A stretch of DNA of 64,000 nt from Streptomyces sp. CB01635. GTDB lineage: Bacteria > Actinomycetota > Actinomycetes > Streptomycetales > Streptomycetaceae. The translations under genes and the position numbers were made by a program. The notes below the pieces were generated by a model. That model searched no databases and was not told where the DNA came from. It saw only the letters and a program-made list of their open reading frames with translations. Of this stretch, positions 43,901-51,898 are shown one piece after another. Position 1 is the stretch's first letter. Each line of letters begins with the position of its first letter. The stretch lies in contig NZ_NNBL01000007.1 in NCBI RefSeq assembly GCF_002803065.1, positions 62,001 to 126,000 of the forward strand, written 5' to 3'.

Positions 43901-44725
43901 GAGAAGCGGCTGCGGATCGAGCAGCTGGAGGCCAAGGCGCTGGAGGAACTCGGCGTCGAACCAGCGGGACTCGTAGCGGAGTACGGGCCGCAGCAGCCCG
44001 TACCGCCCTCGCTTCCGGCCGAGGGCGAGGAGCTGCCCGACGACCCCGAGCACCCGCGCAATCAGCCGCGGCCGTTCGTGCGCGCGGAGCAGGAGAAGCG
44101 GCTCAAGTCAGCCGAACGGGCGTATCAGCAGCTGGGAAAAGTGAATCCGCTGGCTCTGGAGGAGTTTGCCGCGCTGGAGGAGCGCCACAAGTTCCTCAGC
44201 GAGCAGCTCGAGGACCTGAAGAAGACGAGGAGCGATCTCCTTCAGGTGGTGAAGGAGGTCGACGAGCGCGTCGAGCAGGTCTTCACCGAGGCGTACCGGG
44301 ACACAGCCCGAGAGTTCGAGGGTGTCTTCAGCCGGCTCTTCCCCGGCGGCGACGGACGGCTGATCCTGACCGATCCCGACAACATGCTCACCACGGGCGT
44401 CGACGTGGAGGCCCGCCCACCGGGCAAGAAGGTCAAGCGGCTCTCGCTGCTCTCCGGCGGCGAGCGCTCCCTGACCGCCGTGGCGCTGCTCGTCTCGATC
44501 TTCAAGGCGCGGCCCAGTCCCTTCTACGTGATGGACGAGGTCGAGGCCGCCCTCGACGACACCAACCTCCAGCGCCTCATCCGCATCATGCAGGAGCTCC
44601 AGGAGGCCTCCCAGCTCATCGTGATCACGCACCAGAAGCGCACGATGGAGGTCGCCGACGCGCTCTACGGGGTGTCGATGCAGGGCGACGGGGTGTCGAA
44701 GGTGATCAGTCAGCGGCTGCGCTGA
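40910..44725 (+). CDS. smc: Chromosome segregation ATPase SMC
   Basis: 1271 aa from a GTG at 40910 (VHLKALTLRGFKSF). N-terminal Walker A GPNGSGKSNVVDAL, two long coiled coils, a hinge (about 510-700), and C-terminal signature LSGGERSLTAVALL plus Walker B FYVMDEVEAALDD. Condenses and segregates chromosomes with ScpAB. Streptomycete SMC is usually about 1180-1190 aa; the excess comes from a Gly/Ala/Ser-rich insertion of about 95 residues at about 573-672 (42630-42925) in the hinge, written with GGT-type codons unlike the rest of the gene. The reading frame is intact across it. Confidence 0.96.
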   Translation: MHLKALTLRGFKSFASATTLRFEPGITCVVGPNGSGKSNVVDALSWVMGEQGAKSLRGGKMEDVIFAGTTGRPPLGRAEVSLTIDNSDGALPIEYAEVTITRIMFRNGGSEYQINGDTCRLLDIQELLSDSGIGREMHVIVGQGQLDSVLHADPMGRRAFIEEAAGVLKHRKRKEKALRKLDAMKANLARVQDLTDELRRQLKPLGRQAAVARRAAVIQADLRDARLRLLADDLVRMRGALRAEIEDEAALKERKDAAEAELKKALQREALLEAEVRQLTPRLQRAQQTWYELSQLAERVRGTVSLADARVKSATSAPAEERRGRDPEDMEREAARIREQEAELEAALEAAERALDDTVAHRADLERELAAEERRLKDAARAIADRREGLARLNGQVNAARSRAAAAQAEIDRLAATRDEARERAVAAQEEYEQLKVEVDDLDAGDAELGDRHDAARAALADAESALTAAREALTSAERKRAAVSARHDALALGLRRKDGTGALLGARDRLTGVLGPAAELLSVTPGFEVPVAAAFGAAADAIAVTTPASAAEAIRLLRKQDAGRAALLLAGEDSAWAGGGGASSAGGSVGGGPVAGGDGGVSAAAAGGMSASAGGSPGGGAAGGGDGTGDVHRGGSHPASAASATGAGDVGEGLGGSGRAYPGRAARSGDGPPLVADFVRGPSELMPAVRLLLRGIVVVGTLEDAEDLVYARPELTAVTAEGDLLGAHFAQGGSAGAPSLLEVQASVDEAAGELAELGVRCEELAEAQRAAVARRADAAALVEELGERRRAADREKSSVAQQLGRLSGQARGAAGEAERSAAAAAKAQDALEKAVMDAEELAERLAVAEEMPADEEPDTAVRDRLAADGANARQTEMEARLQARTHEERVKGLAGRADSLDRAARAEREARARAERQRSRLRHEAAVAEAVASGARQLLAHVEVSVGRAEQERASAESAKGERERELVAERARGRDLKAELDKLTDSVHRGEVLGAEKRLRIEQLEAKALEELGVEPAGLVAEYGPQQPVPPSLPAEGEELPDDPEHPRNQPRPFVRAEQEKRLKSAERAYQQLGKVNPLALEEFAALEERHKFLSEQLEDLKKTRSDLLQVVKEVDERVEQVFTEAYRDTAREFEGVFSRLFPGGDGRLILTDPDNMLTTGVDVEARPPGKKVKRLSLLSGGERSLTAVALLVSIFKARPSPFYVMDEVEAALDDTNLQRLIRIMQELQEASQLIVITHQKRTMEVADALYGVSMQGDGVSKVISQRLR

Positions 44726-44842
44726 CCGCGCGCCGGGCCGCCCGGACATCGGTCACCGGCCCGCCCGTACCCCGTTCACCGGTGCGGCATCAGCCGCGGC
44801 GTCGGCCGCGAGACCAGTCACAAGATCACTCCCTGGCAATCG

Positions 44843-44918
44843 TTCAAGACTTGAATGATGTCTGTGACCAGGGCGTCTGAAGTTCACAGTTACCCCCCTC
44901 TTGACTTCGAAACTTGAA
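44843..44918 (+). promoter_or_regulatory. Repeated operator-like palindromes and promoter of glcP
   Basis: Two copies of a 13-bp palindrome-like element, TTCAAGACTTGAA at 44843-44855 and TTCGAAACTTGAA at 44906-44918, 63 bp apart. A candidate promoter TTGACT (44901-44906), 16-bp spacer, TAGTCT (44923-44928) overlaps the second copy, which would then be in the spacer and suited to repression. The rest of 44726-45038 shows no gene. Confidence 0.6.
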
Positions 44919-45038
44919 GGCATAGTCTCTGCAACGTTGCTTTTACCTTCAGGTGGTGGGCGGCGTGAAGTTGTGCGCCACTGGAAGGGCTCTCACCCCC
45001 ACCCCCGGCACCGTTGCCGGTGGCCCGAGGAGTAAACC

Positions 45039-46463
45039 GTGACCAGCACAGCGAAGCCGCCGAGCGCCCGAGAGGCTCACCCCGACCATCTCGGCCACGT
45101 CATCTTCATCACGGCGGCGGCCGCGATGGGCGGCTTTCTCTTCGGCTACGACAGTTCCGTGATCAACGGAGCCGTCGAGGCCATCCGTGACCGGTACGAC
45201 ATCGGCTCCGGAACGCTCGCCCAGGTCATCGCCATCGCCCTGATCGGCTGTGCGATCGGCGCGGCCACCGCCGGCCGGATCGCGGACCGCATCGGCCGTA
45301 TCCGCTGCATGCAGATCGCGGCCGTCCTCTTCACGATCAGCGCCGTCGGCTCCGCACTGCCCTTCGCCCTCTGGGACCTGGCCTTCTGGCGGATCGTCGG
45401 CGGCTTCGGCATCGGCATGGCCTCCGTCATCGGCCCGGCCTACATCGCCGAGGTCTCGCCGCCCGCGTACCGCGGCCGCCTCGGCTCCTTCCAGCAGGCC
45501 GCGATCGTCGTCGGCATCGCCATCTCACAGCTCGTCAACTACGGCATCCTGCAGGCCGCCGGCGGCGACCAGCGTGGTCAGGTCCTGGGCCTCGAGGCCT
45601 GGCAGGTCATGCTCGGCGTGATGGTCATCCCGGCCGTTCTCTACGGCATGCTGTCCTTCGCGATCCCCGAGTCGCCGCGCTTCCTCATCTCGGTGGGCAA
45701 GGAGGCCAGGGCCAAGGAGATCCTCGCCGAGGTCGAGGGCACGAAGATCGACCTGGACGCCCGCGTCACCGAGATCGAGCACGCGATGAAGAGCGAGCAC
45801 AAGTCCACGTTCAAGGACCTGCTCTCCGGCAAGGGCAACGGCGGTCTCTACTTCAAGCCGATCGTCTGGATCGGTATCGGCCTCTCGGTCTTCCAGCAGT
45901 TCGTCGGCATCAACGTCGCGTTCTACTACTCCTCGACGCTGTGGCAGTCGGTCGGCGTGAACCCGACGGACTCGTTCTTCTACTCGTTCACCACGTCGAT
46001 CATCAACATCATCGGCACCGTGATCGCGATGCTCCTGGTGGACCGCGTCGGCCGTAAGCCGCTGGCCCTGGTCGGTTCCGTCGGCATGGTCATCGGTCTC
46101 GCGCTGGAGGCCTGGGCGTTCTCGTACGACCTGGTGGACGGCAAGCTGCCGGCCACGCAGGGCTGGGTCGCCCTGATCGCCGCCCACTTCTTCGTCCTGT
46201 TCTTCGCCCTGTCCTGGGGTGTCGTCGTCTGGGTCTTCCTCGGCGAGATGTTCCCGAACAAGATCCGCGCAGCGGCGCTCGGCGTGGCCGCGTCCGCGCA
46301 GTGGATCGCCAACTGGGCCATCACCGCGAGCTTCCCGTCGCTGGCCGACTGGAACCTCTCCGGGACGTACGTCATTTACACAATCTTCGCCGCGCTCTCG
46401 ATCCCCTTCGTACTCAAGTTCGTGAAGGAGACCAAGGGCAAGGCGTTGGAGGAGATGGGTTAA
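45039..46463 (+). CDS. glcP: Glucose permease, MFS sugar porter
   Basis: 474 aa, GTG start. Twelve-TM major-facilitator sugar porter: GGFLFGYDSSVINGAV (TM1), DRIGRIR loop, PAYRGRLGSFQQ, PESPRFL after TM6, GINVAFYYSSTLW in TM7, DRVGRKP, and C-terminal PETKG-like KETKGKALEEMG. Matches GlcP (SCO5578), the main glucose/H+ symporter of S. coelicolor, by sequence pattern and position between smc and ftsY. Two operator-like palindromes sit upstream. Confidence 0.93.
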   Translation: MTSTAKPPSAREAHPDHLGHVIFITAAAAMGGFLFGYDSSVINGAVEAIRDRYDIGSGTLAQVIAIALIGCAIGAATAGRIADRIGRIRCMQIAAVLFTISAVGSALPFALWDLAFWRIVGGFGIGMASVIGPAYIAEVSPPAYRGRLGSFQQAAIVVGIAISQLVNYGILQAAGGDQRGQVLGLEAWQVMLGVMVIPAVLYGMLSFAIPESPRFLISVGKEARAKEILAEVEGTKIDLDARVTEIEHAMKSEHKSTFKDLLSGKGNGGLYFKPIVWIGIGLSVFQQFVGINVAFYYSSTLWQSVGVNPTDSFFYSFTTSIINIIGTVIAMLLVDRVGRKPLALVGSVGMVIGLALEAWAFSYDLVDGKLPATQGWVALIAAHFFVLFFALSWGVVVWVFLGEMFPNKIRAAALGVAASAQWIANWAITASFPSLADWNLSGTYVIYTIFAALSIPFVLKFVKETKGKALEEMG

Positions 46464-46503
46464 GTCCCCGCTGCCATCTCCTCACCCTCGTCACTGCCCC
46501 GGC

Positions 46504-47484
46504 TCAGACCGCACGGTCTTCGAGCCGGGGCAGTACGTTTTCGCAGAACAGATGCAGGCTGCGCCAGCCCTCGTCGACCGGCATACCGCCCGACAACGGG
46601 TGCAGCACATAGCTGTCGAGGGCCTGCTCCACGCACTCGTCGGGCGTGAGGATCCGGTAGACGCCCTCGGCGCGCAGCTCGTCGACTGTCGTAGCGCCGG
46701 ACTTCACCGCCGACTTGATGTCGCCGGACTGCCAGGACGCGTACGTCCGTGCCTCGTGCAGGAAGTGCTCGCCGTGCTCGACCCAGACGCGGTCGGGGTC
46801 CTCGGCGACGTGCAGCAGCGGGGTGACCGCCGCGGGCATCATGGTCCAGCCCTCGGTGCCGTGCTCGACGAGCTGTTCCTTGTAGTACGCCTCGAGTTCG
46901 GGCAGATGCGCGCTCGGGAAGAACGGCAGGCCGAGGCGGGCCGCCCGCCGCGCCGCCGCCCGCGAGGACCCGCCGACCAGGAGCAGCGGGTGGGGCTGGG
47001 TGAACGGGCGCGGAGTGACGCGGACCGTGCGGCCGCGGAAGTCGAACTCCTCGCCCGTCCACGCCTTGAGCAGGGTGTCGAGAAGCTCGTCCTGGAGCTT
47101 GCCCCGCCGCTTCCACTCGACGTCGAACTGGCCGTACTCCTCGGGCCGGTAGCCGATTCCGGCCACGGTGACGAGCCGGCCGCCGCTGAGCAGATCGAGT
47201 ACGGCGATGTCCTCCGCGAGGCGCAGCGGATCGTGCAGCGGGCCGATGATCGCGGAGACCGTGACGGCGATGCGCCGGGTCGCGCCGAAGACGGCGCCCG
47301 CGAAGGTGAAGGGCGACGGCAGCCAGTTGTTGGCGACGCCGTGGTGCTCCTCGGTCTGGACGGTGGAGATGCCGCGGTCGTCGGCGTACGCCGCCATCTC
47401 GACGGCCGCCCTGTAGCGGGCGCTCAGCGATTCGGGCGTCGCCGCAGGGTCCACGAGGTTGAAGCGCACGACCGTGACGGGCAT
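46504..47484 (-). CDS. LLM-class flavin-dependent oxidoreductase
   Basis: 326 aa from the ATG at 47484 (MPVTVVRFNLVDP). TIM-barrel luciferase-like monooxygenase: VQTEEHHGVANNW, AVTVSAIIGPLHDPLRLAEDIAVLD (FMN/F420-binding face), GGRLVTVAGIGY, and PHPLLLVGGSSRAAARRAA. Such enzymes use FMNH2 or F420H2 to oxidise small substrates. It lies downstream of the NCS1 permease on the same strand, 65 nt after it; its ribosome binding site is inside an inverted repeat (47490-47533). Confidence 0.9.
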   Translation of the reverse strand: MPVTVVRFNLVDPAATPESLSARYRAAVEMAAYADDRGISTVQTEEHHGVANNWLPSPFTFAGAVFGATRRIAVTVSAIIGPLHDPLRLAEDIAVLDLLSGGRLVTVAGIGYRPEEYGQFDVEWKRRGKLQDELLDTLLKAWTGEEFDFRGRTVRVTPRPFTQPHPLLLVGGSSRAAARRAARLGLPFFPSAHLPELEAYYKEQLVEHGTEGWTMMPAAVTPLLHVAEDPDRVWVEHGEHFLHEARTYASWQSGDIKSAVKSGATTVDELRAEGVYRILTPDECVEQALDSYVLHPLSGGMPVDEGWRSLHLFCENVLPRLEDRAV

Positions 47485-47489
47485 GAGAA

Positions 47490-47533
47490 GTCCCCCTTCA
47501 CAGGGCGGAGTTGGGCCGCTGGTGAAGGGGGAC
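47490..47533 (-). promoter_or_regulatory. Inverted repeat covering the LLM gene ribosome binding site
   Basis: Arms GTCCCCCTTCAC (47490-47501) and GTGAAGGGGGAC (47522-47533) are a perfect 12-bp inverted repeat with a 20-nt loop. On the minus strand the proximal arm includes GAAGGGGGA, the ribosome binding site 6 nt before ATG 47484, so folding would hide it. It may also act as a terminator after the permease gene. Confidence 0.7.
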
Positions 47534-47549
47534 GGTAGCTGACGGAGCG

Positions 47550-48998
47550 TCAGACAGCCAGAGTCTCGCGCTCCTCTTCGGCGGAGATCTCGGAGGTGGC
47601 GGCGACGGCGGGCTTCGGCAGGACCACGTACAGCAGGCCGGAGATCACGATCGTGGCGACCCAGCCGAGGCCGTACTCGCCGATCGGGTTGTTGGCGGCG
47701 AGCGGGCCGGTGAACCAGTCGGACGTGGTGAACATCAGGCCCCCGAGCAGGCCGATCGCCCAGGAGGCGACGGCTGCCGGGCTGAAGCCGCCCGTGTACC
47801 AGTAGGCGCTGGTGCGCGTGGTGTCGACGAGGGCCTCGGCGTCGTACTCCTTGCGCCGCAGCATGTCGGCGCCGAAGACGCCGACCCAGGCCGAGAACGC
47901 CACCGCGAGCAGCGAGAGGAAGGCGATGAACGAGCCCATGAAGCTGGTCGCGACGAGCATCAGGATGCCGCCGAAGATCAGCGAGATGAGCGCGTTGATC
48001 GAGACGGCCCAGTGGCGCGGGACCTTGAAGCCGAGGGTCTGGGCGGTGAAGCCCGCCGAGTACATCGACATCGAGTTGATCAGCAGCATGCCGACCAGGG
48101 CGATCAGGAGGTACGGGACCGCGATCCACAGCGGCAGGATCTCGCCGAGGAAGGAGACCGGGTCGGCGGCCGAGGCCAGGTCGGGCGTGGAGACCGCCAT
48201 GACGGCGCCCATCAGGACCATCGGCAGGACGACGATGCCGGCGCCGCCGACCGAGTTGCGCACGATCGCGACCGACGAGGCCGTGCGCGGCAGGTAGCGC
48301 GTGAAGTCCGGCGACGAGGGGATCCAGCTGACGCCGCCCGCGGCGATCAGGCCGATACCGGCGACCATCAGCGACATCTTGCCCGCGGGCTGGTCGAAGA
48401 CGCGGGTCCAGTCGGTGTTGGCGATCAGGTAGGCCAGCACGAGGACCGAGAAGAGACCGAAGAGGTACGTCGCGTACTTGTTGCACTTCTGTACGGCGTT
48501 GATCCCGAGGCCGGAGATCACGAACGTCGTGACGACGAAGAGCAGCAGCGTGACGATCACCAGGACGTTGTTGCTCTTCACGCCGAAGAGGATGTCCAGG
48601 ACGGTGAGCACGGCGTAGGCGCCGGTCACCGCGTTGATCGTCTCCCAGCCCCAGCGGGCGACCCAGATGAGCGAGCCCGGCAGCAGGTTGCCGCGCTGGC
48701 CGAAGACCGCGCGCGACAGGGCCATGCCCGGCGCACCGCCGCGCTTGCCGGCGATGCCGATCAGGCCGACGAGGCCGTACGAGACAATGGGGGCGGCGAT
48801 CGCGACGACGAGTGCCTGCCAGAAGTTGAGCTTGTACGAGACGACCAGACTCGCGCCCATCGTGAGCAGCAGCACACTGATGTTGGCGGCGACCCAGGTG
48901 GGGAACAGCTCACGGGTCCTGGCGGTGCGCTCGGACTCGGGGACGGGCTCGATGCCACGGGTCTCGAGTGCGCCTTCGGATTCGGCGGTCTTGCTCAT
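47550..48998 (-). CDS. NCS1 family permease (cytosine/purine/allantoin-type)
   Basis: 482 aa from the ATG at 48998 (MSKTAESEG); the frame is open to 49112. About twelve TM segments; TM1 region FPTWVAANISVLLLTMGASLV, GQRGNLLPGSLIWVARWGWETINAVTGAYA carries the NCS1 substrate-site pattern, and IPSSPDFTRYLPRTAS is characteristic of CodB-type porters. Imports a nucleobase or related N-heterocycle; substrate not assignable. Pairs with the LLM oxidoreductase downstream and is divergent from ftsY. Confidence 0.92.
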   Translation of the reverse strand: MSKTAESEGALETRGIEPVPESERTARTRELFPTWVAANISVLLLTMGASLVVSYKLNFWQALVVAIAAPIVSYGLVGLIGIAGKRGGAPGMALSRAVFGQRGNLLPGSLIWVARWGWETINAVTGAYAVLTVLDILFGVKSNNVLVIVTLLLFVVTTFVISGLGINAVQKCNKYATYLFGLFSVLVLAYLIANTDWTRVFDQPAGKMSLMVAGIGLIAAGGVSWIPSSPDFTRYLPRTASSVAIVRNSVGGAGIVVLPMVLMGAVMAVSTPDLASAADPVSFLGEILPLWIAVPYLLIALVGMLLINSMSMYSAGFTAQTLGFKVPRHWAVSINALISLIFGGILMLVATSFMGSFIAFLSLLAVAFSAWVGVFGADMLRRKEYDAEALVDTTRTSAYWYTGGFSPAAVASWAIGLLGGLMFTTSDWFTGPLAANNPIGEYGLGWVATIVISGLLYVVLPKPAVAATSEISAEEERETLAV

Positions 48999-49211
48999 GC
49001 GGTGGGGTTCCGTGCCTCTCGCTCGACTCCGTGGGTGTTGGTGGGGGAGCCGGTGGGGGGTGTGGGGAGGGGACGCTGTGGACTCTACGCGCGTTGCATC
49101 ATCCTCTTCCATCGTACTTTAGTCCGAGTAATCCACTCAAGGGGCTTATGTTCTTTGGAGGAAGCCACAAGGAGGGTGCCCCCGGCGCCCATGGCTGATA
49201 CTGGACCCGTT

Positions 49212-50426
49212 ATGGAAATCGTCATCCTTGCTGTAGTCATCGCCGTGGTCGTGATCGGCGCACTCGGCGGGCTCGTGGTCGGCAGCCGCAGAAGGAAGCA
49301 GCTGCCCCCGCCGCCCCCCTCCGTGCCCGACATCACCGCCCCTCCGGCCGAGCCGCACGTCGGCGAAGAGGCCGAGACGCCGCGCGACGAACCCCGCCGC
49401 ACGATCGAGGAGGTCGACCTCCCGCTCGTCGAGCCGGAGCCGTCCGCGCCCATCGCGGTGGAGGAGCCCCCGGCTCCGGCCGCGCCCGAGATCGAGGTTC
49501 CGGAGCCGACCGCGGGGCGTCTCGTGCGTCTGCGCTCCCGGCTCTCCCGCTCGCAGAACGCGCTCGGCAAGGGGCTGCTCACGCTCCTCTCGCGCGAGCA
49601 CCTGGACGAGGACACCTGGGAGGAGATCGAGGACACCCTGCTCACCGCCGACGTCGGTGTGCAGCCCACGCAGGAGCTCGTCGACCGGCTGCGCGAGCGC
49701 GTCAAGGTGCTCGGCACCCGCACGCCCGACGAGCTGCGCGCGCTGCTGCGCGAGGAGCTGGTCCAGCTCCTCGTCCCGGAGTTCGACCGCTCGGTCAAGA
49801 CCGACTCGAACCTCGACACCCCGGGCATCGTGATGGTCGTCGGGGTCAACGGCACCGGCAAGACCACCACCACCGGCAAGCTCGCCCGCGTCCTGGTGGC
49901 CGACGGCAGGAACGTGGTGCTCGGCGCTGCCGACACCTTCCGCGCCGCCGCCGCCGATCAGCTCCAGACCTGGGGCGAGCGGGTCGGTGCCCGCACCGTG
50001 CGCGGCCCCGAGGGCGGCGACCCCGCGTCCATCGCCTTCGACGCCGTCAAGGAGGGCATCGAGGAGGGCGCCGACGTCGTCCTCATCGACACCGCGGGCC
50101 GCCTGCACACCAAGACCGGCCTCATGGACGAGCTCGGCAAGGTCAAGCGCGTCGTCGAGAAGCACGCCCCGCTCGACGAGATCCTGCTCGTCCTCGACGC
50201 GACGACCGGGCAGAACGGCCTGGTCCAGGCCCGCGTCTTCGCCGAGGTGGTGGACATCACCGGCATCGTGCTCACCAAGCTCGACGGCACGGCCAAGGGC
50301 GGCATCGTCATCGCCGTGCAGCGCGAGCTGGGCGTGCCGGTGAAGCTGATCGGCCTGGGCGAGGGCCCCGACGACCTGGCGCCCTTCGAGCCGGAGGCGT
50401 TCGTGGACGCGCTGATCGGCGAGTAG
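49212..50426 (+). CDS. ftsY: Signal recognition particle receptor FtsY
   Basis: 404 aa from the ATG at 49212 (MEIVILAVVIAVVVIGALGG); an in-frame ATG at 49191 adds seven residues. N-terminal TM anchor (residues about 3-23) as in other actinobacterial FtsY, an acidic/Pro linker, then the NG domain: P-loop GVNGTGKTTTTGKLA, DTFRAAAADQL, DTAGRLHTK, TKLDGTAKGG, GLGEGPDDLAPF. GTPase receptor that docks SRP-ribosome complexes (Ffh is at 58051-59604) at the membrane. Confidence 0.96.
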   Translation: MEIVILAVVIAVVVIGALGGLVVGSRRRKQLPPPPPSVPDITAPPAEPHVGEEAETPRDEPRRTIEEVDLPLVEPEPSAPIAVEEPPAPAAPEIEVPEPTAGRLVRLRSRLSRSQNALGKGLLTLLSREHLDEDTWEEIEDTLLTADVGVQPTQELVDRLRERVKVLGTRTPDELRALLREELVQLLVPEFDRSVKTDSNLDTPGIVMVVGVNGTGKTTTTGKLARVLVADGRNVVLGAADTFRAAAADQLQTWGERVGARTVRGPEGGDPASIAFDAVKEGIEEGADVVLIDTAGRLHTKTGLMDELGKVKRVVEKHAPLDEILLVLDATTGQNGLVQARVFAEVVDITGIVLTKLDGTAKGGIVIAVQRELGVPVKLIGLGEGPDDLAPFEPEAFVDALIGE

Positions 50427-50444
50427 CCGTACGACGTCTCTTCG

Positions 50445-50488
50445 CACATGGAAGCGCCCGCTCCTCAGGGAGCGGGCGCTTCCATGTG
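50445..50488. terminator. 20-bp bidirectional terminator after ftsY
   Basis: Perfect arms CACATGGAAGCGCCCGCTCC (50445-50464) and its reverse complement (50469-50488), with loop TCAG. Located 18 nt after the ftsY stop. Confidence 0.9.
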
Positions 50489-50560
50489 TGCGGGCCGCCG
50501 CTAGAGCCTGTCGTCACATTCCCGCTGCCTGGCGGCGTCCGGCACGCACTGCCCCATGGT

Positions 50561-50661
50561 CTCGGCTTCGCTCGAGCAGGGGGACCCCCATGCGGCGTTG
50601 CCGAAAAGCCCTGGTAGCTCCTTCGTCAAGCTCTCGGCTTCGCTCGGGCAGGGGGGTCCCC
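50561..50661. repeat. Two copies of a dispersed-type intergenic element
   Basis: CTCGGCTTCGCTCGAGCAGG-GGGACCCC at 50561-50588 and a near copy at 50633-50661, separated by 44 nt. I recall this sequence as common between Streptomyces genes. Occupies most of the 326-nt gap between ftsY and the Prim-Pol gene; nothing else was seen there apart from the terminator. Confidence 0.7.
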
Positions 50662-50752
50662 GATCGAGGACTCTCCGGCGCCTTGTGATCGCACGCACCA
50701 GACGCCGCCAGGCCCGCTCTCAGGGCGGACGACGGGAATCTGACGACCGGCC

Positions 50753-51430
50753 CTAGGCCGCCGGGGAGCGATGCGCCACGTACGCCAGGGTGCCGAGGAC
50801 GAGGCGGGCCTGCGGGGGCTGGGTCGCCGAGTCGAGTCCGGGGGCGCGCAGCCACCGGACCGGGCCGAGGCCGCCGCGGTCGGAGGGCGGGGCGGTGATG
50901 TGGGTGCCGGGGCCGAGCGCGTGCAGGTCGAGGGCCGCGTCGTCCCAGCCCATCCGGTAGAGCAGCGAGCCGAGTTCGGCGGCGGAGCCCGGTGCGACGA
51001 AGAAGTGGGCGCGTCCCTCGGGCGTCGCCGTCACGGGGCCGAGCGGCAGGCCCATCCGCTCCAGGCGGACGAGCGCGCGACGGCCGGCCGCCTCGGGCAC
51101 GTCGATGATGTCGAACGCGCTGCCGACGGGCAGCATCACCGCGGCGCCGGGGAACTGCTCCCAGGTCTCGGTCACTTCGTCGAGCGTGGCCCCCGCCGGG
51201 ACGGTCGGCGCGTGGTCGATGGGGTGGGCGCCGGGTTGGATGCAGTTCGTCTTGCCGCACGAGCAGGCGCCGCCCGAGGCGCGTGCCCCCGGCACCGCGT
51301 CCCAGCCCCAGAGCCCGGTGAACTCGGCCACCGAGGTGCAGTCCGACGCGCGGCCTGAAGTGCGGCCGCGGCGCCGCGCACCGGACCGGATGTCGAGAAT
51401 CCCGCGGCTGCCGCCGATCGTGAAGCCCAT
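50753..51430 (-). CDS. Short bifunctional primase/polymerase (Prim-Pol) N-terminal domain protein
   Basis: 225 aa from the ATG at 51430 (MGFTIGGSRG), with GGAGG five bases upstream; the frame is open to 51592. Prim-Pol-like domain with a zinc-type segment (GGACSCGKTNCIQPGAHP) and VMLPVGSAFDIIDVPEAAG. No helicase domain is attached and the usual plasmid/phage replication context is absent. Next to and divergent from nsdA, an arrangement recalled in S. coelicolor (SCO5581-5582). Function of this chromosomal stand-alone form is unknown. Confidence 0.85.
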   Translation of the reverse strand: MGFTIGGSRGILDIRSGARRRGRTSGRASDCTSVAEFTGLWGWDAVPGARASGGACSCGKTNCIQPGAHPIDHAPTVPAGATLDEVTETWEQFPGAAVMLPVGSAFDIIDVPEAAGRRALVRLERMGLPLGPVTATPEGRAHFFVAPGSAAELGSLLYRMGWDDAALDLHALGPGTHITAPPSDRGGLGPVRWLRAPGLDSATQPPQARLVLGTLAYVAHRSPAA

Positions 51431-51898
51431 GCCCCCTCCAACGGGTCCTGCGCACCGGTGGTTACGAGACGGAATCGGATCGTGACCCTCTGCTTCCGCG
51501 GGGCCGTGAACCGCCGGCTCGGGGCGGCGTTCGGTAGCTTCGGGGGTGGTGCACCCGGTGCCGCACGCCCTGGCGTACACCGCTCCGCCCACTTTCGGCC
51601 GTCCTATGTCAAGTGAATCGTGTGCCGCGCTCCCCTAGTTCATTCGAAGGGGTGGCGAATGGTGGCGTTTCCGGGTTCGCCATGGCCGGAGGGGTGATCG
51701 TAGGATTACTTTCAGTACACGAGCCCCTGGGATGTGAGCACTCTTGGGTATGCCGGAGGCAAGTCGGTTTCCTGTTCGAGGAGTGACAACCACCGGACGG
51801 GCGGCCGTAGTTGACGGCATGCTGGTAGGGCTTGACGCACATCGCACCCCGCAGCAGCGGGGTGGCGAAGAGGTGGCTTCAGGGATGGGGGCGTTCCA
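51431..51898. other. nsdA upstream region
   Basis: 468-nt divergent region between the Prim-Pol gene and nsdA. Two TTGACG hexamers at 51810-51815 and 51831-51836, 21 bp apart, are possible -35 elements for nsdA. A minus-strand open frame at 51609-51842 is Cys/Pro-rich with poor codon usage and is not considered a gene. Confidence 0.4.

Noticed and set aside
49140..49211. Very long ftsY frame reaching back to 48012
   Set aside because: It overlaps the NCS1 permease on the other strand and gives Arg/Asp-rich shadow sequence; FtsY begins with its TM anchor at about 49212.
51609..51842. 77-aa minus-strand frame upstream of nsdA
   Set aside because: Poor codon bias, Cys/Pro-rich without domain, no ribosome binding site; more likely non-coding promoter region.
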